DNA of 64,000 nucleotides from Ancylobacter polymorphus (GCF_030813495.1 NZ_JAUSUI010000005.1:372001-436000); one strand, 5' to 3'. Positions 17,915 through 26,881 are shown, counted from the stretch's first letter. A program made the numbers and translations. Notes: generated from the sequence alone by a model not told the origin.

Positions 17915-18633
17915 GCCCGGCCGCGCCCGGCCTGCTGGCCAGCGTCACCGATCTGCACGAAATGGAGCTGGCGCGGGCCGGCGGCGCCGATATCGTCGAT
18001 CTCAAGCAGCCGGCCTTTGGCGCGCTGGGGGCCTGGAGCACGCAGGCGCTCACCGCCGCCGTGATGCTGTGGAGCGCCTGGGGCGAGCAGCTCGGCGCGG
18101 CCGGGCGCCCGGCGCTCAGCGCCACGGTGGGCGACCAGCCCATGGTGCCCGGCCTCATCCGCGCCGCCGCCGAGCGTGTGGCCGGCACCGGCGTGCCGCT
18201 GGTCAAGGTCGGCCTGTTCGTCTCCCCCCATGCCAATGAGTGCATCGAGGCGCTGGCCCCGCTCGCCAGCCGGGTGCGGCTGATCGGCGTGCTTTTCGCC
18301 GACGAAGCGCCGGATTTCGCCGTGCTCGCCGCGCTCGGCCGCGCCGGCTTCGCCGGGGTGATGATCGACACCGCCGACAAGAAGGCGGGTTCGCTGACCG
18401 CGCATCTCGACCCGCTCACTCTGGGCCAGTTCGTCGCCGAGGCGCGCCGGCACGGGCTGATGACCGGCCTCGCCGGCTCGCTGCGGCTGGAGGACATCCC
18501 GGCGCTGGTGGGTGTCGGCGCCGATTATCTCGGCTTTCGCGGTGCACTGTGCGAGGGCGGGCGCACCGGCACGCTCGACCCCGTCCGCCTCGGCCAGGTC
18601 CATGCCCGCCTGCGCGAACCGAGCGACCATTAG
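17911..18633 (+). CDS. mfnB: (5-formylfuran-3-yl)methyl phosphate synthase, MfnB (DUF556)
   Basis: A 240-residue TIM-barrel protein of the DUF556 family. In archaea MfnB condenses two glyceraldehyde-3-phosphate molecules into the furan precursor of methanofuran. Visible marks are GADIVDLKQPAFGALGAW, with the lysine expected to form a Schiff base, VPLVKVGLF and GVMIDTADKKAGSL. The GTG start overlaps the DUF447 stop (GTGA). It is the last gene of this five-gene run. A dispersed palindrome 45 bp downstream may end or stabilise the transcript. The furan of methylofuran is the probable product route here. Confidence 0.85.
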   Translation: MSPAAPGLLASVTDLHEMELARAGGADIVDLKQPAFGALGAWSTQALTAAVMLWSAWGEQLGAAGRPALSATVGDQPMVPGLIRAAAERVAGTGVPLVKVGLFVSPHANECIEALAPLASRVRLIGVLFADEAPDFAVLAALGRAGFAGVMIDTADKKAGSLTAHLDPLTLGQFVAEARRHGLMTGLAGSLRLEDIPALVGVGADYLGFRGALCEGGRTGTLDPVRLGQVHARLREPSDH

Positions 18634-19014
18634 CGAGGCCCTTCTTTCCGCGGACACGCCGCGCGCGTCCCTCGGCCGTCATCCCGGCCGTAGCGCAGCG
18701 TAGAGCCGGGATCGCTCGCCGATCCCTTTTCTGCACGCGATCCCGAATCAGTCCTCGCCGACCGTCCGGGATGACGGTTCAGTGAGGGCGCGGGACGGCG
18801 ACGCGACCGCCTTGACTTTACCACCGGCGAGGTTCATTCCCCCGCCCGCCGCGTGTCACCGCGCCGCCACCGGAATACCCTAACCATGCCCAGCGACAGT
18901 ACCAGTCGATTGTCCGGCCGGCCGCGGTCGGCGCTGTGATCCGGCATCGGGCCTGACCCGGTTTCGGCTCCCCGCGCCGCCCGCCAAGGGCCCGACAGCG
19001 GAAAGAGAGCCGAA
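18634..19014. other. 381-bp gap between mfnB and mgtE
   Basis: The first third is the family A palindrome at 18678-18775. The remainder leads into mgtE. TTGACT at 18812 could be a promoter -35 element, but the -10 spacing region is not convincing. I looked for an M-box magnesium riboswitch fold and did not find the conserved pattern. A purine-rich ribosome site (GGAAAGAG) lies just before the mgtE start. I see no credible small gene. Confidence 0.5.
18678..18775. repeat. Dispersed palindromic repeat (family A), after mfnB
   Basis: Outer ends GTCATCCCGG and CCGGGATGAC form the long stem. Two inner half-elements (GTAGCGCAGCGTAGAGCCGG and a CCGAATC/CGTCCGGG pair) make a two-hairpin unit of about 98 bp. 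The same architecture recurs at 20405-20492 and 51593-51695. This copy and the next bracket mgtE. Confidence 0.82.
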
Positions 19015-20394
19015 ATGGACGAACGGACGGAAGACCGCCGCGACGACACGCTCGTGGATACCGCAGCCCTCGCGGCGGAGCTCGCCGAGGAGCACCCCGC
19101 CGATATTGCCGAAGCGCTGGACGAGCACGAGCCGAGGACCGCCTCCGCCCTGCTCGCCAGCCTGCCGCGCGAGCAGCAGGTGGAGGTGCTGGACGGCCCC
19201 GATGTCGATCTCACCAGCGAGCTGATCGAGGCGCTGCCGGTCGAGGAGGCGGTGCGCCTCGTCTCCGACATGTCGGCCGACCGCGCGGCGGACCTGTTCC
19301 GCTGGATGGACGAGCCCGCCCGCTCGCATCTGTTCGCCCGCCTGCCGCATGAGACGCAGGCCGAGCTGAGCAAGCTGCTGGCCTGGCCCGAGCACAGCGC
19401 CGGCGGGCTGATGACCACGGAATTCGTCACCGTCCCCGCGAACTGGACGGTGGGCGAGACGCTGCACCATCTGCGCGAGATCGAGCGCACGCGCGAGACC
19501 ATCTACGCGATCTATGTGCTCGACCCGGAGACGCAGAAGCTGCTCAAGGCGGTGACGCTGCGCCGCCTCATCACCGGCGAGCCCGACGACCCCATTCTCT
19601 CCGTCGCCCCCAAGCACGACCCGATCACCGTCGACCCGCTGATGGACCGCGAGGACGTGGCGCGGCTGATCTCGAAATACGACCTGCTCGCCGCGCCGGT
19701 GGTGGACGCCAACGAGCATGTGCTCGGCATCGTCACCGTCGACGACATGATCGACGCCATCATCGAGGAAGGCACCGAGGACGCGCAGAAATTCGGCGGC
19801 ATGGAAGCGCTGGACGAGCCCTATATGGAGATCGGCTTCTTCGACATGCTGAAGAAGCGCGGCGGCTGGCTGTCCATCCTGTTCCTCGGCGAAATGCTCA
19901 CCGCCAACGCCATGCAGCATTTCGAGGACGAATTGGAGCGCGCCATCGTGCTCACCCTGTTCATCCCGCTGATCATGAGCTCCGGCGGCAATTCCGGCTC
20001 GCAGGCGACCTCGCTCATCATCCGCGCTCTGGCGCTGGGCGAGATCAAGCTCAAGGACTGGTGGCGCGTTGCCCTGCGCGAGCTGCCCTCCGGCCTCGTG
20101 CTCGGCTCGATGCTCGCGGCTCTCGGCGTCACCCGCATCACCGTCTGGCAGCTCGCCGGCTTCCACGATTATGGCGAGCACTGGATATTGGTGGCGGCGA
20201 CGGTGGGCGCGGCGCTGATCGCCATCGTCACCTTCGGCTCGCTGATCGGCTCGATGCTGCCCTTCGTGCTGCGCCGCGCCGGCTTCGACCCCGCCAGCGC
20301 CTCGGCGCCCTTTGTCGCCACCTTCGTCGATGTGACGGGGCTGGTGATCTATTTCACCGTCGCCCTGGTCATCCTCAAGGGCACGCTGCTGTAA
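19015..20394 (+). CDS. mgtE: Magnesium transporter MgtE
   Basis: A 459-residue MgtE channel. The cytoplasmic N-terminal domain (residues 15-130, LAEEHPADIAEALDEHEPRT) and two CBS domains (about 135-255) sense Mg2+. Five membrane helices follow, with the pore motif SSGGNSGSQATSLIIRALAL. The order and length match characterised MgtE proteins, which import Mg2+ and close when internal Mg2+ is high. It is not known to be part of C1 metabolism. It sits between two C1 gene blocks and is bracketed by palindromic repeats, so it looks like an independent unit. Confidence 0.93.
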   Translation: MDERTEDRRDDTLVDTAALAAELAEEHPADIAEALDEHEPRTASALLASLPREQQVEVLDGPDVDLTSELIEALPVEEAVRLVSDMSADRAADLFRWMDEPARSHLFARLPHETQAELSKLLAWPEHSAGGLMTTEFVTVPANWTVGETLHHLREIERTRETIYAIYVLDPETQKLLKAVTLRRLITGEPDDPILSVAPKHDPITVDPLMDREDVARLISKYDLLAAPVVDANEHVLGIVTVDDMIDAIIEEGTEDAQKFGGMEALDEPYMEIGFFDMLKKRGGWLSILFLGEMLTANAMQHFEDELERAIVLTLFIPLIMSSGGNSGSQATSLIIRALALGEIKLKDWWRVALRELPSGLVLGSMLAALGVTRITVWQLAGFHDYGEHWILVAATVGAALIAIVTFGSLIGSMLPFVLRRAGFDPASASAPFVATFVDVTGLVIYFTVALVILKGTLL

Positions 20395-20404
20395 GGCACG
20401 CAAC

Positions 20405-20492
20405 GTCATCCCGGCCGAGCGCAGCGAGAGCCGGGATCGTCCTACCTTGCAGAACACGATCCCGGACCGGCCTCTCGGCCGTCCGGGATGAC
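20405..20492. repeat. Dispersed palindromic repeat (family A), between mgtE and fhcC
   Basis: Outer ends GTCATCCCGG and CCGGGATGAC with the inner hairpin GGCCGAGCGCAGCGAGAGCC, the same build as the copy at 18678. It lies in the convergent gap between mgtE and fhcC, where it could act as a two-way transcription barrier. Confidence 0.82.
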
Positions 20493-20506
20493 AACCAACG
20501 GCCCCG

Positions 20507-21307
20507 TCACCCCCGCGCCAGCACCTCGCCCTGCCCGCCGATCAGCGTGTCGCCGACGATGCGGCGGGCATGGGTCCAGCCCTCCAGCCGGGCGGAAAGC
20601 TCCGGCACGCGCCGGGCGATGAGGCGCAGCGCCACGAGTTCATGCGTGCCGGTATCGACGAAGCCGGCCGGCAGTTCCGGCACGGCGTCGACGAAGACGG
20701 TGCCGCGCTTCATGCCGCGCCCCATCAACGGGCCGATGGCGCCGCCGACACTCACCGTGCCGGCGATCATGTCGGTCGCCAGCCCCTCCCCGGCCGCGCC
20801 GGCGATGGTGATGAGCCCGCCGCGCTGGCGCTCGGCCGCGCGCGGGCCGGCATCGCCGCCGATTGCCAGCACCCCGCCGGAAAGCCCGCGCCGCGAACCC
20901 GATCCCGCCGCGCCGGCATGCGAACCCGCATTCCCCGCCAGTTCGATCCGCCCGCCGGACATCTCGCTGCCGAGGAAATCCCCGGCATCGCCGCCAATCC
21001 GTAGCATGCCGCCGCTCATGCCCCGCCCGGCAAAGGCGCCGACCAGCCCGTCGACGATCAGCTCGCCCTTGGTCATGCCGGCGCCGACGCCGTCGAGCCT
21101 GACATCGCCGATCTCGATCAGCAGCACGCCGTCGGGCGCGCCTTCGATGAAGAACAGCTCCGCCAGCTTCACGCTGCGCCCGCCACAGGGCACCTCAAGG
21201 TGCTCCAGTTCGCGCAGCGGCAGCGGGCAGGTGACTTCCGGCGTGAGGCCCGAGAGGTCGACGCGGGCCTCGAAGGGCGCGCGCGGCTTGAGAGAAACCC
21301 CGCTCAT
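20507..21307 (-). CDS. fhcC: Formyltransferase/hydrolase complex subunit C
   Basis: A 266-residue subunit related to formylmethanofuran dehydrogenase subunit C. It is built of glycine-rich repeats of a right-handed beta-helix (RGMSGGMLRIGGDAGDFLGS, EMSGGRIELAGNAGSHAG, GLSGGVLAIGGDAG). In the Fhc complex it supports the A and B subunits; the complex takes formyl from formyl-H4MPT through methylofuran to formate. Its ATG overlaps the fhcD stop by 4 bp. It is the last gene of the leftward pcd-fhcB-fhcA-fhcD-fhcC unit. Length is normal. Confidence 0.92.
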   Translation of the reverse strand: MSGVSLKPRAPFEARVDLSGLTPEVTCPLPLRELEHLEVPCGGRSVKLAELFFIEGAPDGVLLIEIGDVRLDGVGAGMTKGELIVDGLVGAFAGRGMSGGMLRIGGDAGDFLGSEMSGGRIELAGNAGSHAGAAGSGSRRGLSGGVLAIGGDAGPRAAERQRGGLITIAGAAGEGLATDMIAGTVSVGGAIGPLMGRGMKRGTVFVDAVPELPAGFVDTGTHELVALRLIARRVPELSARLEGWTHARRIVGDTLIGGQGEVLARG

Positions 21308-22218
21308 GCCGTCTCTCCCGCGCCCTGCATGATCTCGCGCAGCTTGAAATGGAACGGCCCGAGATTGCCGCCATAATTGCCGGCGTCGATCGCCACCACC
21401 CCCGCTTCCGCGCCGAGCGCGCAGACGGCGGTGATGCCCACCCTTGTCGCTTCCGCCACCGCTTCGAAGCTCACCCCGTCAATGACGATCTCCAGCACCG
21501 AGCCGACCTCAGCGGGAAGCTGGCTCGGCACCGTGCCGCGCAGGGTCGGGCAATAGGCGTCGTTGGAGGAGGCGAACAGGCCCTTATATTTCGAGCCGAC
21601 CTTGGAGCCGGAGCGCACCACCCCGCCGGGGAAGGGCAGGATGATGCCCGGCACCTGCACCATGGCCGCCACCGCCGCCTCGGCGGCCTTGAGCGCCTCG
21701 CCGCGCGAGCGGGCGAGGATGAGGAAATTGCCGCCGCCGACGCCTTCCACCGAGCCGGTGTCTTCGTCGCAAACGAACTCGCCTTCCATCACCGGCACGC
21801 GCCAGAAGCGCTTATCGCCGATCTTCTTGGAAATCTGGTGCCCGTCGCCGAAATAGCGGATGGTTTTCGCCAGCGGCACGCGCTTGCCGCCCTCGATGCC
21901 GGCATAGCAGGCCGTCGTCGGGCAGGTCAGCACGCATTGGCCGAGCCGCAGCGGCACCACCTTTTTCAGTGAGCCGAAATCCATCGCGAAGATCAGCAGG
22001 GAAACGCCCGGCCGCCCGTCCGGCGTCTCCTCGGGCAAAAGCGTGCGCTCGATCCCCGCCTCGCAGCCGCAGCCAATGACGGAGGTGGCGAAGCCCGTGG
22101 TGGTGCGCCCGGCGATCAGCGCCCATTCCGGCGTGTCGGCGGTGACGATGAGCCGCGTGCCCACCATCGGAAAGGCTTCCGCGAAGGTGTCGCGGATCTC
22201 GACGCCATTGAGGATCAT
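21304..22218 (-). CDS. fhcD: Formylmethanofuran:H4MPT formyltransferase subunit FhcD
   Basis: A 304-residue homologue of archaeal Ftr. It moves the formyl group from formyl-H4MPT to methylofuran inside the Fhc complex. Recognisable segments are MILNGVEIRDTFAEAFPMVG at the start, CPTTACYAGI, YFGDGHQISKKIGDKRFWRV and VGSKYKGLFASSNDAYCP. I chose the ATG at 22218; longer in-frame starts run into the palindromic repeat and give no family similarity. Between it and fhcA lie 184 bp with that repeat, whereas its junction with fhcC is an ATGA overlap. Confidence 0.93.
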   Translation of the reverse strand: MILNGVEIRDTFAEAFPMVGTRLIVTADTPEWALIAGRTTTGFATSVIGCGCEAGIERTLLPEETPDGRPGVSLLIFAMDFGSLKKVVPLRLGQCVLTCPTTACYAGIEGGKRVPLAKTIRYFGDGHQISKKIGDKRFWRVPVMEGEFVCDEDTGSVEGVGGGNFLILARSRGEALKAAEAAVAAMVQVPGIILPFPGGVVRSGSKVGSKYKGLFASSNDAYCPTLRGTVPSQLPAEVGSVLEIVIDGVSFEAVAEATRVGITAVCALGAEAGVVAIDAGNYGGNLGPFHFKLREIMQGAGETA

Positions 22219-22263
22219 CGGGCGCCCTCCCGTAACGTCGACAGCACGCGACGATGCTTCTGC

Positions 22264-22385
22264 CCTGCTCCCTCTCCCCGTCGGGGAGAGGGGTGGGGTG
22301 AGGGGCTGGGGCAGGCAGGGCGGGAGCGCGACAGCCCCCTCACCCGGCGCTCCGCGCCGACCGCTCCCCCACGGGGAGAGGTGAG
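22264..22385. repeat. Dispersed palindromic repeat (family C) inside the fhc operon
   Basis: A left stem CTCTCCCCGTCGGGGAGAG is followed by GGGTGGGGTGAGGGGCTGGG. A complementary right part follows (CCCCTCACCC, GGCGCTCCGCGCC, then CTCCCCCACGGGGAG). The CCCTCACC/GGTGAGGG arms can pair across the whole unit. Repeats of this kind are common in Rhizobiales intergenic DNA. It occupies most of the fhcA-fhcD gap. Confidence 0.78.
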
Positions 22386-22402
22386 AAGTCCGTCGATCGC
22401 TC

Positions 22403-24070
22403 TCACGACGCACCCCCTTCGCATTTCAGGATGGTCGGGCCGGCGCCGCCCCGCAATTCGCCGTCGCTGATGCGGAAATGCCGGGCCTTCAGCCCCACCG
22501 CCTCGTCGAACCAGCGTTGCATGTCCTTCTCGACCGAACGGTCGAATTCCGGGCGGGCGACATGGGTGGTGCCCTGCGCCAGTTCCACCACCACGCCGTC
22601 CTTCACGATCAGCCGGCCATTCTTGAACACCATGCGCGTGGTCGAGAACATCGCCTCGCGGTCGGCGTCCTCGGTGTGCACGGCAATGTCCGCCACCGCG
22701 CCGGGGCCGAGATGGCCCTTGTCGGTCAGCCCGAGAATGCGGGCCGGCGCGGCGCGGGTGAGGATGGCGATCTCCTCCAGCGTATATTCGCGGGTGATCT
22801 GCCCCAGCAGCGTGTGCGCCTGCGCCGCCTTGTTCAGCGTCGCCAGCTGGGCGTTGCGGAAATCGCGGTCCATCAGCAGGCGGATGAGGTGGGGATAGGT
22901 GGTGAACGGCCCGCCATTGGGATGGTCGGTGGTGAGGAAGATCCGCCAGGGGTCTTCCACCAGCAGGAACAGTTCCAGCCCGATCGCCCATTGCAGCGCG
23001 TTGACGAAGGACTTGTCCTTGTATTCGAACGGCACCACGCCGCAGGCGGCGTCCAGCTCGATATCCATGCCGATGGATTTCTTCGGGCTGGCGAGACCGC
23101 GATTGCGGTATTGCGACATGTAGTCGGCGGAGGCGGTGATGGTCTGGCCGAACATCACCTGCCCGACATCGACGGAGATGTTCGAGTTGGCGTTGACCAT
23201 TTCCGCGATGCGCGCCGCCGAGGAGGAGAAGCGCCGGTCGCCTTCCGTGCCGTAGGAATGGAACTGCAGATGCGTCAGATGCAGCCGCCGCCCCTCGGTG
23301 GCCAGCATGGTGGCGAGTGTCGTATCGTCATTGCCGGGCACGCCGAGATTGCAGCCATGCAGATGGATCGGGTGCGGAATGCCGAGTTCCGTCACCGCTT
23401 GGATCAGCGTGGTCAGCACCTTGCGCGGCGTCACCCCGTAATGCGGGTTGGCCTCGTCGAGGTCCATCTTGCGGGCGTTGAACTTGAAAGCGTTGATGCC
23501 GCCGGGATTGACGATCTTGATGGCGAAGGCCTGCGTCGCCTCGATCATCCAGCCGACATAGGCGTTCACCTGCTCTTGCCCGGCCCCGGCGGCCAGCAGG
23601 CGCTGGAAATAATCGTCATTGCCCAGCACCAGATAGGCGCCGGTGTCGAGATTGGGGATGTCGGCCATTTCCAGATGCGCACCGCGCGCATTGGCGCCGA
23701 CCATGGCCGGCTCGAACACGGTGGTGTAGCCGAGCTCGGCGTAGCGGCAGCCGGTGGCGTGGGCGGTGGGCACCGCGCGGCCACCGCCGCAGCCGCAGAA
23801 ATTGCCGGGCATTTCCGGGAAGGCCCGCCGGTCTTCCTGCATCAGCAGGCGGGCGAGGTTCATCTTGCCGCCGGCGATATGGCTGTGCAGATCGATGCCG
23901 CCGGCCATGACGACGGCGCCGCCAAGGTCGTATTCCGCATCGGCCTTGAGATCGGTGGCGGCGACGATGCGCCCGTCTTCGATCTCAATATCGCGCACGG
24001 CGCCGCTGGCGACGCCGTTTTCGCCATTGGCCGGGTCGAGCACACGCCCGCCCTTCAGCCGCAGTCTCAT
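22403..24070 (-). CDS. fhcA: Formyltransferase/hydrolase complex subunit A (amidohydrolase)
   Basis: A 555-residue zinc amidohydrolase related to subunit A of formylmethanofuran dehydrogenase. It hydrolyses formyl-methylofuran to formate. Metal-site motifs are GGIDLHSHIAGGKMN (H62 and H64), INAFKFNARKMD (a likely carboxylated lysine), HPIHLHGCNLG, LHLTHLQFHSYG and FLTTDHPNGGP. The long length and FCGCGGGRA segment are as in Methylorubrum FhcA. It starts directly at the fhcB stop (TAA then ATG). A 184-bp gap with a palindromic repeat separates it from fhcD. Confidence 0.94.
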   Translation of the reverse strand: MRLRLKGGRVLDPANGENGVASGAVRDIEIEDGRIVAATDLKADAEYDLGGAVVMAGGIDLHSHIAGGKMNLARLLMQEDRRAFPEMPGNFCGCGGGRAVPTAHATGCRYAELGYTTVFEPAMVGANARGAHLEMADIPNLDTGAYLVLGNDDYFQRLLAAGAGQEQVNAYVGWMIEATQAFAIKIVNPGGINAFKFNARKMDLDEANPHYGVTPRKVLTTLIQAVTELGIPHPIHLHGCNLGVPGNDDTTLATMLATEGRRLHLTHLQFHSYGTEGDRRFSSSAARIAEMVNANSNISVDVGQVMFGQTITASADYMSQYRNRGLASPKKSIGMDIELDAACGVVPFEYKDKSFVNALQWAIGLELFLLVEDPWRIFLTTDHPNGGPFTTYPHLIRLLMDRDFRNAQLATLNKAAQAHTLLGQITREYTLEEIAILTRAAPARILGLTDKGHLGPGAVADIAVHTEDADREAMFSTTRMVFKNGRLIVKDGVVVELAQGTTHVARPEFDRSVEKDMQRWFDEAVGLKARHFRISDGELRGGAGPTILKCEGGAS

Positions 24071-25306
24071 TTACCCCTCCGCTATGCGACGCACAGCCTC
24101 GGCGACGCTGGGAAGCGTCGCGACGCGCAAGGCGCCGAGCGGCAGGCTTACGATGGAATCCATGCGGAACACCGTGCCGGCGTGGTCGACGCCGGGAGTG
24201 CCCACGGGGATCAGAACATCCGGTTCTTTGTCGAATACTGTCTCGGGATGGGCAAGAGCAATCACCTTGCCCGCAAAGGCCGGCGGCGGCTCCGGCCGGA
24301 AGGCGGAAATCCACACCAGCACATCGGCATCGGCGAGCGCCGCCTCGGTGGCGAACAGCGTGCCGTCATGGCTGCTGGCCTGCCCGCGCACCGCGCTGCG
24401 CAGGGGATAGCCGAGCCGCCACAGCAGCAACTGGTTGACGCCGATGATGTTGTCGCGCCCGCCGAGCGGAAACACGCCGGCCCGCGTGGTGACGTTCAGC
24501 CGGTCGACCAGCGCGGTGGCGCGCGTGGCGACGAGATCGCCATCGGCGAGATCCGCCGCGTTCCAGGTCACGACCGCGTAATGGGCGTTGCGCAGCTCCT
24601 CCGCCAGCGCCGCGAGCGCCTCAGCGCCAACGCCGCCGAAGCTCTCCCCCGGCGGGCGGCGGCCGGCCACCAGCGTGCCGAGCGCCTCCAGCGCCGCCAC
24701 CGGGTCCTCGGTGGCGTGGTGGACGACCTGCGCGCCGGCAAGCTGCCCACGGGCCTTCTCCCCCGGCGCGGCGCCGAGAAAGACCACGCGGCGGTTGGCG
24801 CCGGCGAAGAGCGGCGTCGCGGGAAAGAAGCGTTCGAACAGCCGGCCCCAGGTCGCGCTGGGATCATCGCCGACGACGAGCAGCAGGTCGCAGCGGTTGC
24901 GCACCTCCGCCAGCGTGGTGGAGAGCCAGCCGGTGCGCTGGGCGGCGGCGTAGTTCCGGAACAGCCCCTCGGAGGCGTAGTGGTCCAGCACCCCGCCGAA
25001 GCGGATGGCGAGATCGACCGCCGCCCCGGCGCCGGCCATGTCGACGCCGAGCCCGCCGATCAGCGGCGCGCGGGCCGAGGCGAGAATCTGCCGGGCCGCG
25101 TCGGCCGCTTCGGTCTCACTGGCGGTCTCACCGGCCACACGCGCCACCGGATCGGCGGTATCCAGGCGCCGCAAAAGACGCGCCGCCTCGGGGCAGACGG
25201 GCGCCTTGGCCCGCACCTGCCGGCCCTCGACCTCGACGGTCAGGTCGTCGCAGCCGAGCCCGCAGAAGCCGCAGGCCACATTCTCGATCGTCTGAACATC
25301 GGCCAT
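24071..25306 (-). CDS. fhcB: Formyltransferase/hydrolase complex subunit B
   Basis: A 411-residue protein homologous to the tungsten/molybdenum subunit FwdB/FmdB of archaeal formylmethanofuran dehydrogenase. It keeps an N-terminal C12-x2-C15-x3-C19-x18-C38 pattern (VACGFCGLGC). Where archaeal enzymes have a VCHGP-type metal-ligand loop, this protein reads LDHYASEGLFRN with no cysteine near residues 104-120. This agrees with the bacterial complex being a hydrolase, not a redox enzyme, with FhcB kept as a structural subunit. It starts 18 bp after the pterin dehydratase gene and is followed without gap by fhcA. Confidence 0.92.
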   Translation of the reverse strand: MADVQTIENVACGFCGLGCDDLTVEVEGRQVRAKAPVCPEAARLLRRLDTADPVARVAGETASETEAADAARQILASARAPLIGGLGVDMAGAGAAVDLAIRFGGVLDHYASEGLFRNYAAAQRTGWLSTTLAEVRNRCDLLLVVGDDPSATWGRLFERFFPATPLFAGANRRVVFLGAAPGEKARGQLAGAQVVHHATEDPVAALEALGTLVAGRRPPGESFGGVGAEALAALAEELRNAHYAVVTWNAADLADGDLVATRATALVDRLNVTTRAGVFPLGGRDNIIGVNQLLLWRLGYPLRSAVRGQASSHDGTLFATEAALADADVLVWISAFRPEPPPAFAGKVIALAHPETVFDKEPDVLIPVGTPGVDHAGTVFRMDSIVSLPLGALRVATLPSVAEAVRRIAEG

Positions 25307-25324
25307 TGCTAATTACCTGAAAAG

Positions 25325-25705
25325 TCAGTCGTATTTGATATAGGCGAAACGCAGGTCGCCGCGCGGCGTGCCTTCCAGCGCGCTGTCGGCCTCGGTCCCC
25401 GGCTGCCAGCCGACAACCTCCTCGATTTTCTTCGCCAGCTGAAAGTCCCGCTCGGTAATGCCCTTGGCGTCGTGCGACATGAGCCGCACCTCCACCCAGG
25501 CATAGGAAGCGGTGATGTCAGGATGGTGCCACGCTGCCTCCGCCAGATGTCCGACGGCGTTGATCACCATCAGCGTGCCCTTCCAGCTGGAGGTGCGATA
25601 GGTACGCCGAATCCAGCCCTCCTGCAGCTTCCACTGCGGCAGGCAGGCAGCAAGGCGTTCCTCCACCTCCTTGTCGGTGAAGGTCTTTTTGGGATCCAGC
25701 GCCAT
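25325..25705 (-). CDS. Pterin-4a-carbinolamine dehydratase
   Basis: A 126-residue PhhB/DCoH-fold protein. The signature AAWHHPDITASYAWVEVRLM followed by SHDAKGITERDFQLA matches the family pattern with its catalytic histidine pair. Pterin-4a-carbinolamine dehydratases recycle oxidised pterins. Homologues occur in methylotroph C1 islands, and a role in H4MPT formation or repair has been proposed. It is the first gene of the leftward pcd-fhcBADC unit, 18 bp before fhcB. It shares a short divergent control region with the beta-RFAP synthase gene. Confidence 0.86.
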   Translation of the reverse strand: MALDPKKTFTDKEVEERLAACLPQWKLQEGWIRRTYRTSSWKGTLMVINAVGHLAEAAWHHPDITASYAWVEVRLMSHDAKGITERDFQLAKKIEEVVGWQPGTEADSALEGTPRGDLRFAYIKYD

Positions 25706-25861
25706 CCCTGGCGTCCTCCTGGCGGCATGTGCCCGTTCTGCTGCGGGCGTCGGTTAACGATTCGGTAGCACGCAAGCGCGGCATCCGGCAAACCCGGAAA
25801 TCATCACCGCGCTTGTCCCCGACGGCGTCCGGGCCTTACGATGGGGGACGAGGAAACGCTG

Positions 25862-26881
25862 GTGAACACCACGACACGCCAATTGCGCTCGGCAAGCGAG
25901 CCCCAGGACCGGACGACGGTGCGCATCACCGCGCCGGGGCGGCTGCATCTGGGATTCCTCGATCTTGCGGGCACGCTCGGCCGGCGTTTCGGCAGCCTCG
26001 GCATCACGCTGGACCGTCCCTCGACCGTCGTGCGCCTGCGGCGCGCGACCACACTTTCCGCCACCGGCCCCGATTCCGGCCGCGCCCTTGTCGCCGTTGA
26101 GAAAGCGGCCGCCCGTTTCGGCCTCGACACGCGGGTGGAGGTGACGGTCGAAGCGGCGCTGCCGCCTCATTCCGGCCTCGGCTCCGGCACCCAGCTCGGC
26201 CTCGCCGTCGCGACCGGGCTCTGCCTCATCAACGGTTTGGAGCTTTCCCCGCGCGAGGTCGGCGCGGCTTTGGGTCGCGGCGCGCGCTCGGCCATCGGCA
26301 TCGGCGCCTTCACCGAGGGCGGGGTGATCCTCGACGGCGGCAAGAAGCGCGGTTCGGACGCCCCGCCGCCCATCCTCTCGCGCCTTCCTTTCCCCGAGAA
26401 CTGGCGCATCCTGCTGGTATATGACCACGGCCATCAGGGACTTAGCGGGCCCGAGGAAGTGCAGGCCATGGAAGGGCTGCCGCCCTTCGCCGACACGCTG
26501 GCCGGGCATATGGCGCGGCTCGCGGTCATGGTGGCGCTGCCGGCGCTGGCGGAAGGCGATGTGGATTACTTCGCCGCCGCGGTCGGGGAAATGCAGCGAC
26601 TGCTCGGAGACCACTATGCGAGCGCCCAAGGTGGCCGCTATACAAGTTCATCCGTCGCCGAGGTGATGGAGTGGCTGGAGGCGTGCGGTCTGCGCGGCCT
26701 CGGCCAGAGTTCCTGGGGTCCCACGGGTTTCGCCATTGTCGGCAGCCCCGAGGAGGCCGACCAGCTTCTCAGCGAGGCCCGGGTCCGCTTCGGCGACCGG
26801 CCCGCTCTGGCTTTCGACTGTGCGCGCGGCAGCAATGCCGGGGCGCGGATCGAATGGCTTGCCTGCGTCGAGCAGTGCTAG
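25862..26881 (+). CDS. Beta-ribofuranosylaminobenzene 5'-phosphate synthase
   Basis: A 339-residue GHMP-kinase-superfamily enzyme. It joins phosphoribosyl diphosphate to p-aminobenzoate (or 4-hydroxybenzoate in archaea), the first committed step of methanopterin synthesis. The glycine-rich phosphate loop PPHSGLGSGTQ lies at residues 101-111, preceded by the N-terminal RITAPGRLHLGFLDL. I prefer the GTG at 25862, which has GAGGAA six bases upstream. An ATG at 25841 adds seven residues but lacks a ribosome site. It is the first rightward gene of the island's second half and is divergent from pcd-fhc. Confidence 0.88.
   Translation: MNTTTRQLRSASEPQDRTTVRITAPGRLHLGFLDLAGTLGRRFGSLGITLDRPSTVVRLRRATTLSATGPDSGRALVAVEKAAARFGLDTRVEVTVEAALPPHSGLGSGTQLGLAVATGLCLINGLELSPREVGAALGRGARSAIGIGAFTEGGVILDGGKKRGSDAPPPILSRLPFPENWRILLVYDHGHQGLSGPEEVQAMEGLPPFADTLAGHMARLAVMVALPALAEGDVDYFAAAVGEMQRLLGDHYASAQGGRYTSSSVAEVMEWLEACGLRGLGQSSWGPTGFAIVGSPEEADQLLSEARVRFGDRPALAFDCARGSNAGARIEWLACVEQC

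Noticed and set aside
18776-19014. Magnesium riboswitch (M-box) before mgtE
   Set aside because: The conserved M-box helices and loop sequences could not be found in the leader.
22478-25312. Long plus-strand open frame across fhcA and fhcB
   Set aside because: Antisense to two certain fhc genes with intact motifs; composition typical of a shadow frame.
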